Assembly (NCBI GenBank): GCA_001936135.1
Contig: CP012811.1
Location: 2,356,001 to 2,420,000, forward strand
From: Saccharomycopsis fibuligera x Saccharomycopsis cf. fibuligera
Lineage: Eukaryota > Ascomycota > Saccharomycetes > Ascoideales > Saccharomycopsidaceae
Length of the DNA: 64,000 nt
Direction of reading: 5' to 3'
The notes under the pieces are model-generated. The model worked only from the letters and a program-made list of their open reading frames with translations. It did no database searches and was not told where the DNA came from. Positions 16,718 to 26,337 of this stretch are shown here, piece after piece (the stretch's first letter is position 1; each line of letters begins with the position of its first letter). The position numbers and the translations under genes are program-made.

Positions 16718-19372
16718 TCAGGTGTAACGTTTTATATTATTAACACTATGGGATTTCCTCTGATAAATTCCCCCATTTTCAAGATTGACATTTTCTTTTG
16801 CAGAATGGATCTCATTATTGAAGTTCTGCTCTTCATCATAATTAATAGAAGCACCAAGAGCTAAATCACTAGTAGTATTACCACGGGGCTGAGCAACTCC
16901 TTCTGCAGCAGCCTTACTATTTGCTGGGTAAAACATATTACCTGCTTGTCTATAGTTTGGAGTTTGACTAAGCAATGATTTGGCTCGACGATGATTTTGG
17001 AAAAAATGCGTCTTAACATCAATTCTAGGTTTGGATACCCATCTAGGACTTCCGTCCGGATCCACTTCATAGCTACCATTACCTCCACTGGCGCCACTCA
17101 AATCACTGAAGGATTTTAAAGCTATTTGAGACAGATTGTCTTTAGCTTCTGTATTGGTAAAGGGTACTGTTGGGGTGGATGGCCTGTCGGCATCTGTCAG
17201 AGTCGCGTAGAAAAATTTTCCATTCATCAAAGAGGCAGATTTTGGCAAATTCAGTTTCAAATTTTGGCTAGCTGGAATTGGAAGCGCAGGTCTTATTGTG
17301 TTTGTTGAGCTAGAAATGTGCATTTTGGGGCGCTCTTTTAGTTGAGGAGCTGCAGTTTTTACATTTTGTGATGCTACTATTTCTTGGTGCTCAATAGTAC
17401 TATTACCGTTGTTGTTGGTGGTATCATAGTTTGTGTCTTCATCAGTGTTATGTTCAGATATAATACCCATGTCAGGAATACTATGTATACTTGCTCGCCG
17501 CTTATTGATGTTATTAGTATAATCCGTTTCGCACCCATTAGGATTAGAATCACTCTGCTCATGTGTTTCTTGGTATTTATTAACTCTTCCAATAGACACC
17601 AGTTTCTTGCCAAAAGACTTGAGTGAAGCAGATTTCAGTATAGCTAGTGAACCGCTGGATAAATGGCTTGACATGCCACCTTGAGACGTAGGAGCAGTAC
17701 TCATATCATCATCAAAATGCTCATGGTCGAATGTGTTGTAAGAGTAATTGCTGTTGGACCTTTTATGCTTATTTGAGTCAGAATTATTGTTGTTTCTAAA
17801 GCTGTTAATAGCATTTATACTATTGCTAGTACTCATATTGAAAGGCCTGGTGATGTTGTTTATGTTATTATGATTTATGTTACTACTTGACAAAAAGGAG
17901 CTGCTCCTAGTGGAAGACTCGGCGGAACCATCATTCAAGGAAATGCCAAATTTGTATTCTTGTTTTGGAACGTACAGATCGTCTGACCCTGACCTTGAAT
18001 GGAACAATGAATTAGCAACTTTCAACTTTTGAATTTCAGCCAAGAGTTGTTTCTCCTTATCAGTGTACTTTTGGATAAATGCTGATGATGCATTTTGTTC
18101 CTGCGAGAGTTTGAGTTGTAATTGGTTATTTGAGATCTCAAGCTGTGTGGCTTTTTGCAATGCCTCATCTCTGGATTCTGTAAGTTCTGTAATGGTTTTT
18201 CGAAGAGATATAATGGCCTCTTCCGAGCTTTTTTGTGATTTTTCAAGAGTTTGCACATTCCTAACTTCTTTAGCTAGCTTTTCGTTTTCGCTCAGAAGCT
18301 TTGATATGAGCTGATCCCTGCTATTCAACCTTGATATCTCAGATTTCAAAGATTGATTCTCCTGTTGTTGCTTGTCAGATCTTCCTGACAAGGTATCGTT
18401 TTCTTTTTTCAAGATGCTGTTATCTTTTACTAGCTGCTTATTAACATTTCTAAGTTCTTGTAGCTGTGTATCATAAGATGAAATAGTGCGTTCATTTTTG
18501 GTTTTCATCAATTGGATTTGACTGCACAAGTCATCCTTTTCCTTTTCTAAGCTATCGCAATAAATTCTCATTTCATTTGTCCTCACGTTCTGTTGATCCA
18601 AATAGCTTGAATTGTTTTTTTCAAGCTTTTCTTTGATTTCTTCAAGTATGCGATTTTTGCCCTGTATTTCAAATAGTGATGCTTCTTTTTCCTGCAAAGT
18701 ATCTTTTAATTGTTGATACTGTTTTTCATTTATTGACAATTTCTTCAAACTTTGATTCTCGGCATTGATTCTTCTGTATTTGAGAGCCAAACGATAGTAT
18801 GCTTGATATATTCGGATATTACTGTCGATCTCCACCGTAAGTTCCTTAGCAAGATCATGATAATTTTCCTTGAGAAGTTCGTATTCTGTCTTCTCTACAG
18901 TAGACTCTTTGTTGTTGAATGACAGTAGTGATGCAGTTTCGGACAGACCATCAGCCAATGATCGAAGCACGCTCATTACTCTATTGTCAAGGTCTAAAAG
19001 GTCTTGGAAATTGGAGTTGAGATAACTTTGCTTTGTACTTTTTATCTCAACAATTGGTGGTTGTTTCTTTCTGGGTATCTGTGAGTTCTCGTACTCTTCC
19101 AACAACGTAGTAATTTCCTGCTCAATCAAATTGTCTTCGTCTGCAACAGTATCGTTTTCATTATCTTTCACAGACATTCTTTCATTCGCCGAGCTGTTAT
19201 CCTGTTTTGCTAAACTACTTTCCTGGGATACTTCGTGTCGCAGATTATTATCTTCCTCGAATGTCAGCGTCTTGTTAGGTGGATCTATATCGTCCTGGAC
19301 AGCGATGTGGGTTTCCTTTGTGTGGTCATCGTTGCCTAAGTGCAGTTTTCTTTTGTATCCAAACCACTTCAT
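16718..19372 (-). CDS. Long coiled-coil protein, function unknown
   Basis: I cannot name this 884-residue protein. Residues 1-155 are acidic and mostly disordered. A predicted coiled coil runs from about 160 to 450, with dense heptad patterns such as QQLKDTLQEKEASLFEIQ and ENQSLKSEISRLNSR. From about 455 onward it is low-complexity Ser/Asn-rich, with basic patches (KSASLKSFGKKLVSIGR, HRRAKSLLSQTP) and several Ser-Pro/Thr-Pro sites that could be kinase targets. This architecture occurs in polarity, septin, spindle-pole and mRNA-transport proteins; a diverged She3- or Pam1-like factor is possible but unproven. It is divergent from CDC15, 308 bp away, so the two may share a promoter. Confidence 0.85.
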   Translation of the reverse strand: MKWFGYKRKLHLGNDDHTKETHIAVQDDIDPPNKTLTFEEDNNLRHEVSQESSLAKQDNSSANERMSVKDNENDTVADEDNLIEQEITTLLEEYENSQIPRKKQPPIVEIKSTKQSYLNSNFQDLLDLDNRVMSVLRSLADGLSETASLLSFNNKESTVEKTEYELLKENYHDLAKELTVEIDSNIRIYQAYYRLALKYRRINAENQSLKKLSINEKQYQQLKDTLQEKEASLFEIQGKNRILEEIKEKLEKNNSSYLDQQNVRTNEMRIYCDSLEKEKDDLCSQIQLMKTKNERTISSYDTQLQELRNVNKQLVKDNSILKKENDTLSGRSDKQQQENQSLKSEISRLNSRDQLISKLLSENEKLAKEVRNVQTLEKSQKSSEEAIISLRKTITELTESRDEALQKATQLEISNNQLQLKLSQEQNASSAFIQKYTDKEKQLLAEIQKLKVANSLFHSRSGSDDLYVPKQEYKFGISLNDGSAESSTRSSSFLSSSNINHNNINNITRPFNMSTSNSINAINSFRNNNNSDSNKHKRSNSNYSYNTFDHEHFDDDMSTAPTSQGGMSSHLSSGSLAILKSASLKSFGKKLVSIGRVNKYQETHEQSDSNPNGCETDYTNNINKRRASIHSIPDMGIISEHNTDEDTNYDTTNNNGNSTIEHQEIVASQNVKTAAPQLKERPKMHISSSTNTIRPALPIPASQNLKLNLPKSASLMNGKFFYATLTDADRPSTPTVPFTNTEAKDNLSQIALKSFSDLSGASGGNGSYEVDPDGSPRWVSKPRIDVKTHFFQNHRRAKSLLSQTPNYRQAGNMFYPANSKAAAEGVAQPRGNTTSDLALGASINYDEEQNFNNEIHSAKENVNLENGGIYQRKSHSVNNIKRYT

Positions 19373-19680
19373 TCCATTTGCTCTTTATATAGTACTTGCT
19401 ACTGGCGTGCCTCGAAAGAAGCTGTCAAGATGATGTACTGTGGAGTTTGTTTCTCAATTTCTGTTTTCTCTTCTGACGTTTGGCCGTTTTCTCGTGGAAT
19501 GCTCCGTGGAAATGGCGTGGCTCATAATGTAAACAAAAACGGAAAATTAAAACAAAAAAAAAAAAAAAAAAAAAAAAATAAACAAAAAGAACAATCACAC
19601 AGCAGAAAACAGTAATCATCAAAACACATCAAGCACACTGCTCGCTAGTAGCTGTTTTACACCATCACGCAAAACAAACA
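19373..19680. promoter_or_regulatory. Divergent promoter with poly-A tract
   Basis: The 308 bases between the coiled-coil gene and CDC15 contain an A run of about 25 bases around 19553-19578, about 100 bp upstream of CDC15. I see no clear TATA box; poly(dA:dT) probably opens the promoter. Confidence 0.5.
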
Positions 19681-21456
19681 ATGGAGGAGGACGTTCTAAG
19701 AGGCGCCAGCACCAGACAGTCCTCGTCTAGCAAGAATCTCATCTTGGAAAAATACAAGGAGCCAGACATCGAAACAGACTTGGAGACCTCGTTCTACCAG
19801 GACACAAACACCAGTTTTGATGTGTTTGACACCAAAATCAACGACTGGAAACACAAGAGAATCAGCAACAGCAGACGCAACACGAGCATCGAAAACAGTT
19901 TTACCAATTTCAAAAGTAGTGATAGACACCAATCCCTGGCTTTGTATAGTGCCGATGACAGCAGCATGATGATACCCACCACTCCCGAAGATGCTCTTTC
20001 TTTACTGTCTCCCAGGAAGACTCGACTGCACTCTCGCCAAAATTCCTCATTTACTCCTCCACTAGCCCCTCAAATACGAACAAGTAATTTGCACGGTCGA
20101 CAGATGTCTCGCAGTAAAAGAGATTACAGCAATAATAAAGAAAATGTTGTGATATCGTCGTCAGTAACTTCCTCATCAGCAAGTCCACAAAAGCCAAGTT
20201 TAACAAGATCTAACGCTTCGGTATCCTCGATAACTGAAAAGAGGCTTAGCTCAGCTGAGCTAATAGATAATGTTTTCCACAAGTACGAAGTCAAAGAACA
20301 GTTGGGTCGAGGAGCATTTGCTTTCGTTTATAGAGCAACCAATCGTGTGACCAAAAAGGATATTGCTATCAAGCAAATAGATTTAAATACAGAAGATGAT
20401 ATAGTGGAATTGATGAGTGAAATCAATTTACTCAAAGGTTTAAAGCACCCCAACATAGTGAAATACCATGGATTTATACAGAAGAACCGCACCCTTAATA
20501 TTTTTCTCGAGTATTGTGATGGTGGATCATTGAGAGATTTGTACAAAAAAATCAAAAAGTTCAATAAAGAAACCAATAGAGTGACTCAATCACTTTTAAC
20601 AGAGTCAGAAATTATTTTTTATGTTAAGCAAGTTTTAGCTGGTCTAAAATATTTGCATAATGAAGGAGTGGTTCATAGAGACATTAAAGCAGCTAATATT
20701 TTATTGACATCAGATAAAATAGTGAAACTAGCAGATTTTGGAGTCTCTACCAAAATTAACGTCAATACTGTCAAGCTAAAAGACTGTCCTGTTGTTGGAA
20801 CTCCTAATTGGATGGCCCCGGAGGTTATAACTTTGGATGGGGTCTCGACCGCCTCAGATATATGGTCTTTAGGTGCTACCATAATCGAACTATATACAGG
20901 ATCGCCACCATATTGTGATTTGAACTCTATGGCTGCACTACATGCAATTGTTAGTGATGACTATCCAGACATACCTGATACATTATCTTCTCAAGCAAAA
21001 AGCTTCATTCTCGAATGTTTTCAAAAAGATCCGAAAAAGAGACTGAGTGCCGAAGAATTGCTGCATCACTCATGGCTCAATAATAGCGGAAAAGTTCCAT
21101 CTGGTGAGAAGCTTAGCAAGTACGGTTTGAAAAGTGATGTGAGAGCAGTATCATTCTCATCAATTGATAATTTTGATAACCCCAAACATCGCAGCTCGAG
21201 AAGCCATCGAAGTTCGTCGTCAATGCGTCATCATTCAAGTAGTACGAGCTCGACACCAGTAAAACAAAGAGATGTTAGTCAAGCTTCTTCATATTTGTCC
21301 AAGTATATCGAAAAGGACTATGAATCTGATGACTGGGATAAGGATTTCGAGGATTTAAAAATTGATGAAAGTCATTTTACCAAAAAATATTCCACGGGGG
21401 AGCTTCCAATACTTAAGCTCAAGAAATCAGGAAATAACAAAAATGGTTCCAAGTAA
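19681..21456 (+). CDS. CDC15: Mitotic-exit-network protein kinase Cdc15
   Basis: This Ser/Thr kinase of the STE20-related Cdc15 / S. pombe Cdc7 / SepH group relays the Tem1 GTPase signal to Dbf2-Mob1 at spindle poles to trigger mitotic exit and septation. The kinase domain spans about residues 202-466. It has glycine loop GRGAFAFV (209-216), Lys231, Glu247, catalytic HRDIKAAN (332-339), DFG (352-354) and APE (379-381). Diagnostic stretches are IVKYHGFI, EYCDGGSLR and ASDIWSLGATIIELYTG. A disordered 200-residue N-terminal extension precedes it, and only about 125 residues follow, ending in an acidic SDDWDKDFEDL segment. S. cerevisiae Cdc15 is 974 residues with the kinase at the N-terminus, so this protein is rearranged and short. 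No downstream exon is evident. Confidence 0.82.
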   Translation: MEEDVLRGASTRQSSSSKNLILEKYKEPDIETDLETSFYQDTNTSFDVFDTKINDWKHKRISNSRRNTSIENSFTNFKSSDRHQSLALYSADDSSMMIPTTPEDALSLLSPRKTRLHSRQNSSFTPPLAPQIRTSNLHGRQMSRSKRDYSNNKENVVISSSVTSSSASPQKPSLTRSNASVSSITEKRLSSAELIDNVFHKYEVKEQLGRGAFAFVYRATNRVTKKDIAIKQIDLNTEDDIVELMSEINLLKGLKHPNIVKYHGFIQKNRTLNIFLEYCDGGSLRDLYKKIKKFNKETNRVTQSLLTESEIIFYVKQVLAGLKYLHNEGVVHRDIKAANILLTSDKIVKLADFGVSTKINVNTVKLKDCPVVGTPNWMAPEVITLDGVSTASDIWSLGATIIELYTGSPPYCDLNSMAALHAIVSDDYPDIPDTLSSQAKSFILECFQKDPKKRLSAEELLHHSWLNNSGKVPSGEKLSKYGLKSDVRAVSFSSIDNFDNPKHRSSRSHRSSSSMRHHSSSTSSTPVKQRDVSQASSYLSKYIEKDYESDDWDKDFEDLKIDESHFTKKYSTGELPILKLKKSGNNKNGSK

Positions 21457-21851
21457 CAATTTTTCTTTTTTCTCTAAAAAAAAGTTAGCTTGTTGCAACT
21501 GTCTTTGCTAGCTAATGTTTTGTTTTGTTATAATCTAATGACGGTTACGAATCTGTTTGCATATGCATCTTCATAATACATGTTGGGTAAAACAGGAATC
21601 ATGTAGTTGAGTCGATATCTTTCTGTACATTCTTGGCCTCATCGTGTCACCCGTACTACTTTCACCCGAAAAATACACTATGGGTATTCTTGCTGTCCAG
21701 CGCTCAGGGAAATCTTTGGTTACCCAATAAGGTATTTTGGTTATTCTACAAAATACAAATACTAAAAAATAAAAACTAATAAACAAACAAACAATAGTAC
21801 AAAAGTAAAAAAATATACACAAGCAGAAAATATATTCATTAAGATACACTC
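21457..21851. other. Convergent terminator region
   Basis: This 395-base AT-rich gap lies between the 3' ends of CDC15 and RTT10. It contains ordinary A/T-rich terminator sequence and no gene. Confidence 0.6.
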
Positions 21852-24800
21852 TCAAACTTCGAAAACGGTCAACCCGACACCTCCAATCACCGCCAAGATA
21901 CTGTTGTTATTAAACATCGTCATACTTGAAGAACCGGTATCAGCAATAGTAGTATAACTCTCCCCAGCATTGGTCAACTGAGTTGTTTTGCCCTTCTCTC
22001 TAGCAACCTCAATTTGCCAAAGACGCACAATTTGATCAACGCTAGTCACCAAGATTAAACTAGCGTCACTCGGATCCTGAGAAATTGAAGTGATTGTAGA
22101 AGATGCAGCTCCTGGAATGAAAGCCACTGTTTTTCCTTGTTCAATTTCTCCAGTTTCAATAGATGCGCGAATTTCAAATAATCCAAGAGCATTATCGTCA
22201 CCGCCGGTGACAATATGGATTATTTGAGTTTCGTCGAAATTCTGGGGTAAGACAATTTGACAAATTGTTTTTATGCCGTTTTGATGGAGCTGTTGAGTGA
22301 TTATTGGACGGCCTAATGTTTTAATTTCGATTGATTCATTTTGGTTATTCGGTCCATCTCTGTCTGATGGAGAGTTAAAGAGGATAAGTTTCAAGTTTTC
22401 ACCAACTACTGATGAAGTGAACATATTAAATCGAAAATCGTTCATCTTTGGAAGCTTAACATCATAAATGGTCAAGTATCCATCTGACGTAGCAATAGCC
22501 AAGTATGTTTTGGAACAGGTAAGAATGAATTTTGAGGCAAAGATACAGATGTCCTTGTAGTGATCACTGACTAAGAGGGTGAACTGCTTAGTAGCAATAT
22601 CGAAAAAGAATATTTTGATTTGTGAATTAGAATAAACTGTATGAACTAAGTATCCCATAAGAGCATGATTAATGCCATATGCAGGAACAAAATCAAAGTC
22701 CATGATACGCAAATCTGGATTTGATAAAGCTGATGGTGGCAACGATGCATAATTTTCCACATAGAGTCTAGAATCTGAAATATTTCCAGCTTTCAGCGAA
22801 GAAGATTGCTCAATATCATTGATTTTCCAAACATAAAGCTCTTCTCTTGCTGCTGTCGAGATCACAAATTCATCATTCAAGAACTTGATACTTTGAAGTC
22901 CCGAAACATGTAGTCTTTGAGTCCAATATGTCTTCACGTTACCAGCTTTAAACAACTTGGAAAATTTGAGAGTGGTATCTTCTGCTCCCGTTACTAACAA
23001 CTTGTAACTAAGTTTCTTTTTACCATCTGAGTCATATAAGAAATGTTCCTTGTCACTAATCGCGATATCTCTAATTTCTCTACCGTGACTTCCCTCAACC
23101 AAAATATCTTTCTTAAACCCTTTACTTGACTCATTTTTGTGTTTAATTACCAATGATGATGCCCTAACGTAAAAGAATCTAAATGAAGAAAGCGGGTTCG
23201 AGCTATGCTTATCAAACACAAATCTCCATAATCTATGCGACCCACCACAAAATTCAGCCCAAATTTCGTATCCTTTGGTCTCATTGAAAATATAAAAATA
23301 GTCTGATTTGAAACCGTACAAAATTACATCTTTAGAATTAACATGATGACTCTTTCCTGTGATACGGCCAGTTATACTGAAATTTGCGTCAACCTCAATC
23401 AAACCTTCCAAAAATCCACCTTTGGAAATTCTGTTTTTTTGCAAAATTTCAATCTTAAAAATTGTTTGCTTGTTTGTAATTTCCAAAGCATTAAAACCTT
23501 GTACTAATTTTTCAACTGGTGATTGCAACCCCACTTCCTTGCTATTCTTTGCCTCTTTTATCATCTGCAAAAGTTTAATCTTCTTTGTATTTTCACTCTC
23601 AGTTTCAGTCTTGCTAAGTCGCATATACAAATAAATCCCATCCCTAAGAAGCAAACTAACAAGCAATGAATCCTTGTTGAGCTGTTTGATGATGGATATC
23701 TCGGAGATGGTATCTCCAGGCAAAATTTTCTTCCATGTTGACGTTGGTTCAATAGCTTTGTTAGATTCTTCTCCATCGTGACTACTACCACCAGCCAATA
23801 ACTCATAAATGGTGAACGTGGCATATCTGGACCCAAGAATAAGCCATTGCAACCCATAATGAAAATCAAAAGTAGTAGTTACAAACTGTGTATTTGGCTT
23901 ACCAAGCAATTTAACAACCCCAGTATACCTAGCCACGGAAAAATCAAATTCTGCCAACACGAATGGATCCAGTGGATGAGGTGATTCAAACAACAAAAAT
24001 GAGCTTAACTTATCCGTGGTATCGAGAATATCGTTATTCACATCTTTTTGAGATCTAGCAGCGAAGGCAAACGCATTGGTTATTTTACCTTGAAATGTAA
24101 TGTTTAAGCTAGTATTGACATTATCTCGTTTGACTTGCTTAACAATTAAGAATTTATCCAAAGTGAGAAATATTTGATGACCGGTATTATTTGTGAATAT
24201 CGCTATTGAGTCACCATTTGCATTGATGTTAGCAGTATGAGTGACGGTGAAGAAATTGTTGACAAACTTTTTGACGTTTTCATCATTGTTATTGTTACTG
24301 CTGGATTCCGTATTGTGAATGTTTATATACTCGACATTGGTGAAGTTTGAAGAAAGTTTGAAAACGTTAGCGTATGAAGTTACGACTAAGATGACATCAT
24401 TCGTTTCTGTGGTGGTAATAACGTCTTTGATAATCTCATTCTTAGCAAATTGTGCGCCTTTTGGTAAGAATTTTGACAAAAGATCCAATGTTATTTCGTT
24501 AGTTGAGTCAATGCTTGCTGTGCTCTTATCATCATCATTGCTGATTGAGTCTAATTGAACTAATCTGATTTTACCATCATTGCCACCAGTGGCTGCCACA
24601 GTGGCATCAGCATTAACTGCTCCGGACCAGACGTTCTTACCTGAATGACTTTCAATAACTCTTTTGCAGTTTAACAGATATTGACTCTTTTCATCATTTG
24701 CATTATTTTCATTGCAATTTTCATATTCAAGATCCCATAGACGTGCCGTTAAATCTTCTGAACAACTAAGCAATTTAGCCACCGGACTATCATTTTTGGA

Positions 24801-25742
24801 CACAGAATCATTCCCACAATCACTGAAGAACTCCAAGTGCCATATTCTTGCACCGTGGCCCCATCCTGTTGCAATACTTTGTCCCGTTTGCAAATCCCAT
24901 ACTTTGATAGATCGATCATCCGAACAGGAAACTGCCAACGATCCACTAGAGTTACTCCTAACCCCAAAAATAGACCCTTCGTGGCCTGTCAAGTGATGCA
25001 ATATCGTCCCTGAATCATTACTATTGTTACCTTCATCAATGAACTGCCAGACGTAAATCCCCGACATCACTGTACCGGCAAACACAAGCACTTTGTCTTG
25101 CAATACTTTGAAACTTCCGGAATACAAGATACTCTTCTCATTGCAATTTTTCACCCATTTGACTTGGAATGAGTAGCCTAAAATATCGTGTTCTCCACTT
25201 GGTGTAGTCGGCAATACTTCTGCTCCAATAACGCTATCGTGGGCTGTCAACAAGTATATAAAACTTTTACTATTTTTTTTGCTATTATTACTATTATTCT
25301 TGCTGTTGTAACGGAAATCACCAGCAATGACCCAATCATTAGCGGCTTTCTCTTGAGCTAGTAATTGTTCTTGTGCTAAAGCTTGATAAAAATCATCAGT
25401 TAAAGAAGGAGCAAAACGCAATAATTGAGTCAATCCTACAACTGACACTGATCTGCCTCCGAAAAATAAAATCTTAATATCGTCCAATGACCGCTGTTGC
25501 GGCTGTTGCTGACTTTCATTGTTGCTGATAGAATTAAAGTCATTAGAATTGCTAATCAGAATACCGTGAATCTTATTTCTAGCAAAAATCTTAGCTGTGC
25601 TTAAATGTTCACCACTCACATAATTGAAAACTTTAGCTGATGAGCCATATCCGGCAACCAAGTATGGAGTTGAAGGGATGAAGGAAAGTGCTGTCACTGG
25701 ACCAAAATGGCAAAGCGGAACCACTGAACTGGATGAGGACAT
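21852..25742 (-). CDS. RTT10: WD40 protein Rtt10/Trm734 (WDR6 family)
   Basis: This is the large WD-repeat partner of the Trm7 methyltransferase, needed for 2'-O-methylation of the wobble base (position 34) of certain tRNAs. It is also linked to endosomal recycling and Ty1 control. It has about 1296 residues, against 1013 in S. cerevisiae and about 1120 in human WDR6. Several WD40 repeats are readable; the clearest are LTGHEGSIFGVRSNSSGSLA ending in IKVWDLQTG, followed by GWGHGARIWHLEFF, the family hallmark. Further repeats run to the C-terminus (IVTGGDDNALGLFEI, DQIVRLWQIEV). Asn/Ser-rich insertions make it longer than relatives. The frame is open above 25742 only from a TTG, so the first ATG is used. 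It lies near RTC6, as in S. cerevisiae (YPL183C/YPL183W-A). Confidence 0.87.
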   Translation of the reverse strand: MSSSSSVVPLCHFGPVTALSFIPSTPYLVAGYGSSAKVFNYVSGEHLSTAKIFARNKIHGILISNSNDFNSISNNESQQQPQQRSLDDIKILFFGGRSVSVVGLTQLLRFAPSLTDDFYQALAQEQLLAQEKAANDWVIAGDFRYNSKNNSNNSKKNSKSFIYLLTAHDSVIGAEVLPTTPSGEHDILGYSFQVKWVKNCNEKSILYSGSFKVLQDKVLVFAGTVMSGIYVWQFIDEGNNSNDSGTILHHLTGHEGSIFGVRSNSSGSLAVSCSDDRSIKVWDLQTGQSIATGWGHGARIWHLEFFSDCGNDSVSKNDSPVAKLLSCSEDLTARLWDLEYENCNENNANDEKSQYLLNCKRVIESHSGKNVWSGAVNADATVAATGGNDGKIRLVQLDSISNDDDKSTASIDSTNEITLDLLSKFLPKGAQFAKNEIIKDVITTTETNDVILVVTSYANVFKLSSNFTNVEYINIHNTESSSNNNNDENVKKFVNNFFTVTHTANINANGDSIAIFTNNTGHQIFLTLDKFLIVKQVKRDNVNTSLNITFQGKITNAFAFAARSQKDVNNDILDTTDKLSSFLLFESPHPLDPFVLAEFDFSVARYTGVVKLLGKPNTQFVTTTFDFHYGLQWLILGSRYATFTIYELLAGGSSHDGEESNKAIEPTSTWKKILPGDTISEISIIKQLNKDSLLVSLLLRDGIYLYMRLSKTETESENTKKIKLLQMIKEAKNSKEVGLQSPVEKLVQGFNALEITNKQTIFKIEILQKNRISKGGFLEGLIEVDANFSITGRITGKSHHVNSKDVILYGFKSDYFYIFNETKGYEIWAEFCGGSHRLWRFVFDKHSSNPLSSFRFFYVRASSLVIKHKNESSKGFKKDILVEGSHGREIRDIAISDKEHFLYDSDGKKKLSYKLLVTGAEDTTLKFSKLFKAGNVKTYWTQRLHVSGLQSIKFLNDEFVISTAAREELYVWKINDIEQSSSLKAGNISDSRLYVENYASLPPSALSNPDLRIMDFDFVPAYGINHALMGYLVHTVYSNSQIKIFFFDIATKQFTLLVSDHYKDICIFASKFILTCSKTYLAIATSDGYLTIYDVKLPKMNDFRFNMFTSSVVGENLKLILFNSPSDRDGPNNQNESIEIKTLGRPIITQQLHQNGIKTICQIVLPQNFDETQIIHIVTGGDDNALGLFEIRASIETGEIEQGKTVAFIPGAASSTITSISQDPSDASLILVTSVDQIVRLWQIEVAREKGKTTQLTNAGESYTTIADTGSSSMTMFNNNSILAVIGGVGLTVFEV

Positions 25743-26337
25743 CTTAGAACTTCCAGAGCAAGTGAAGCTGGTAGTCAATGTATCAGTAGCGGCCAACTAT
25801 GAATGCAGTATGGGCTCTTTAATGATGATGATGATGATGATGTTAAAGGCGGCCGTTCATGAGCTGCAAATGTTGACAATCAAAAATTGTCAAAAATTTT
25901 TTTTTTTTTTTTTTTTTTTTTCGCGGAGACAAAGCGGAGGGGTAACACTTGTGGTAGCGCTTTATATATATAGACAACTACACTTGGTTATTCACACTTT
26001 AGAATTGGACAAGAATAAGGAATTAGAATTTTTATAACGAGCAGACAAAATGCAAAGAACTGAAAAAGAAACAAGTATACGCAGAAAAAGTATAAGTATG
26101 TGAGGAATAACAAAGAGAAAAATATTGAAATGCAGTGCAGTGTAAGTTTATAGGACCACTAGAACAGGGAAAAAAAATATTGAAGATAGACTAAAATGAT
26201 AAACATAAAACCAGGTAATTTAGCAATACGAAAACCGCAATTATGCAACAAAGAGTTCACTGACTGACAGAGCCGCGTGCCAGAAATTGAAACTTATAAT
26301 GGATAAAGAGAAAAAACCAGCTTGAAAAAGAATAGAA
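25743..26337. other. Intergenic: RTT10 promoter
   Basis: This 595-base stretch holds the RTT10 promoter, with (ATG) trinucleotides near 25829-25843 and a T run of about 24 bases (25898-25921), then the MRL1 3' region. No gene is seen. Confidence 0.6.
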
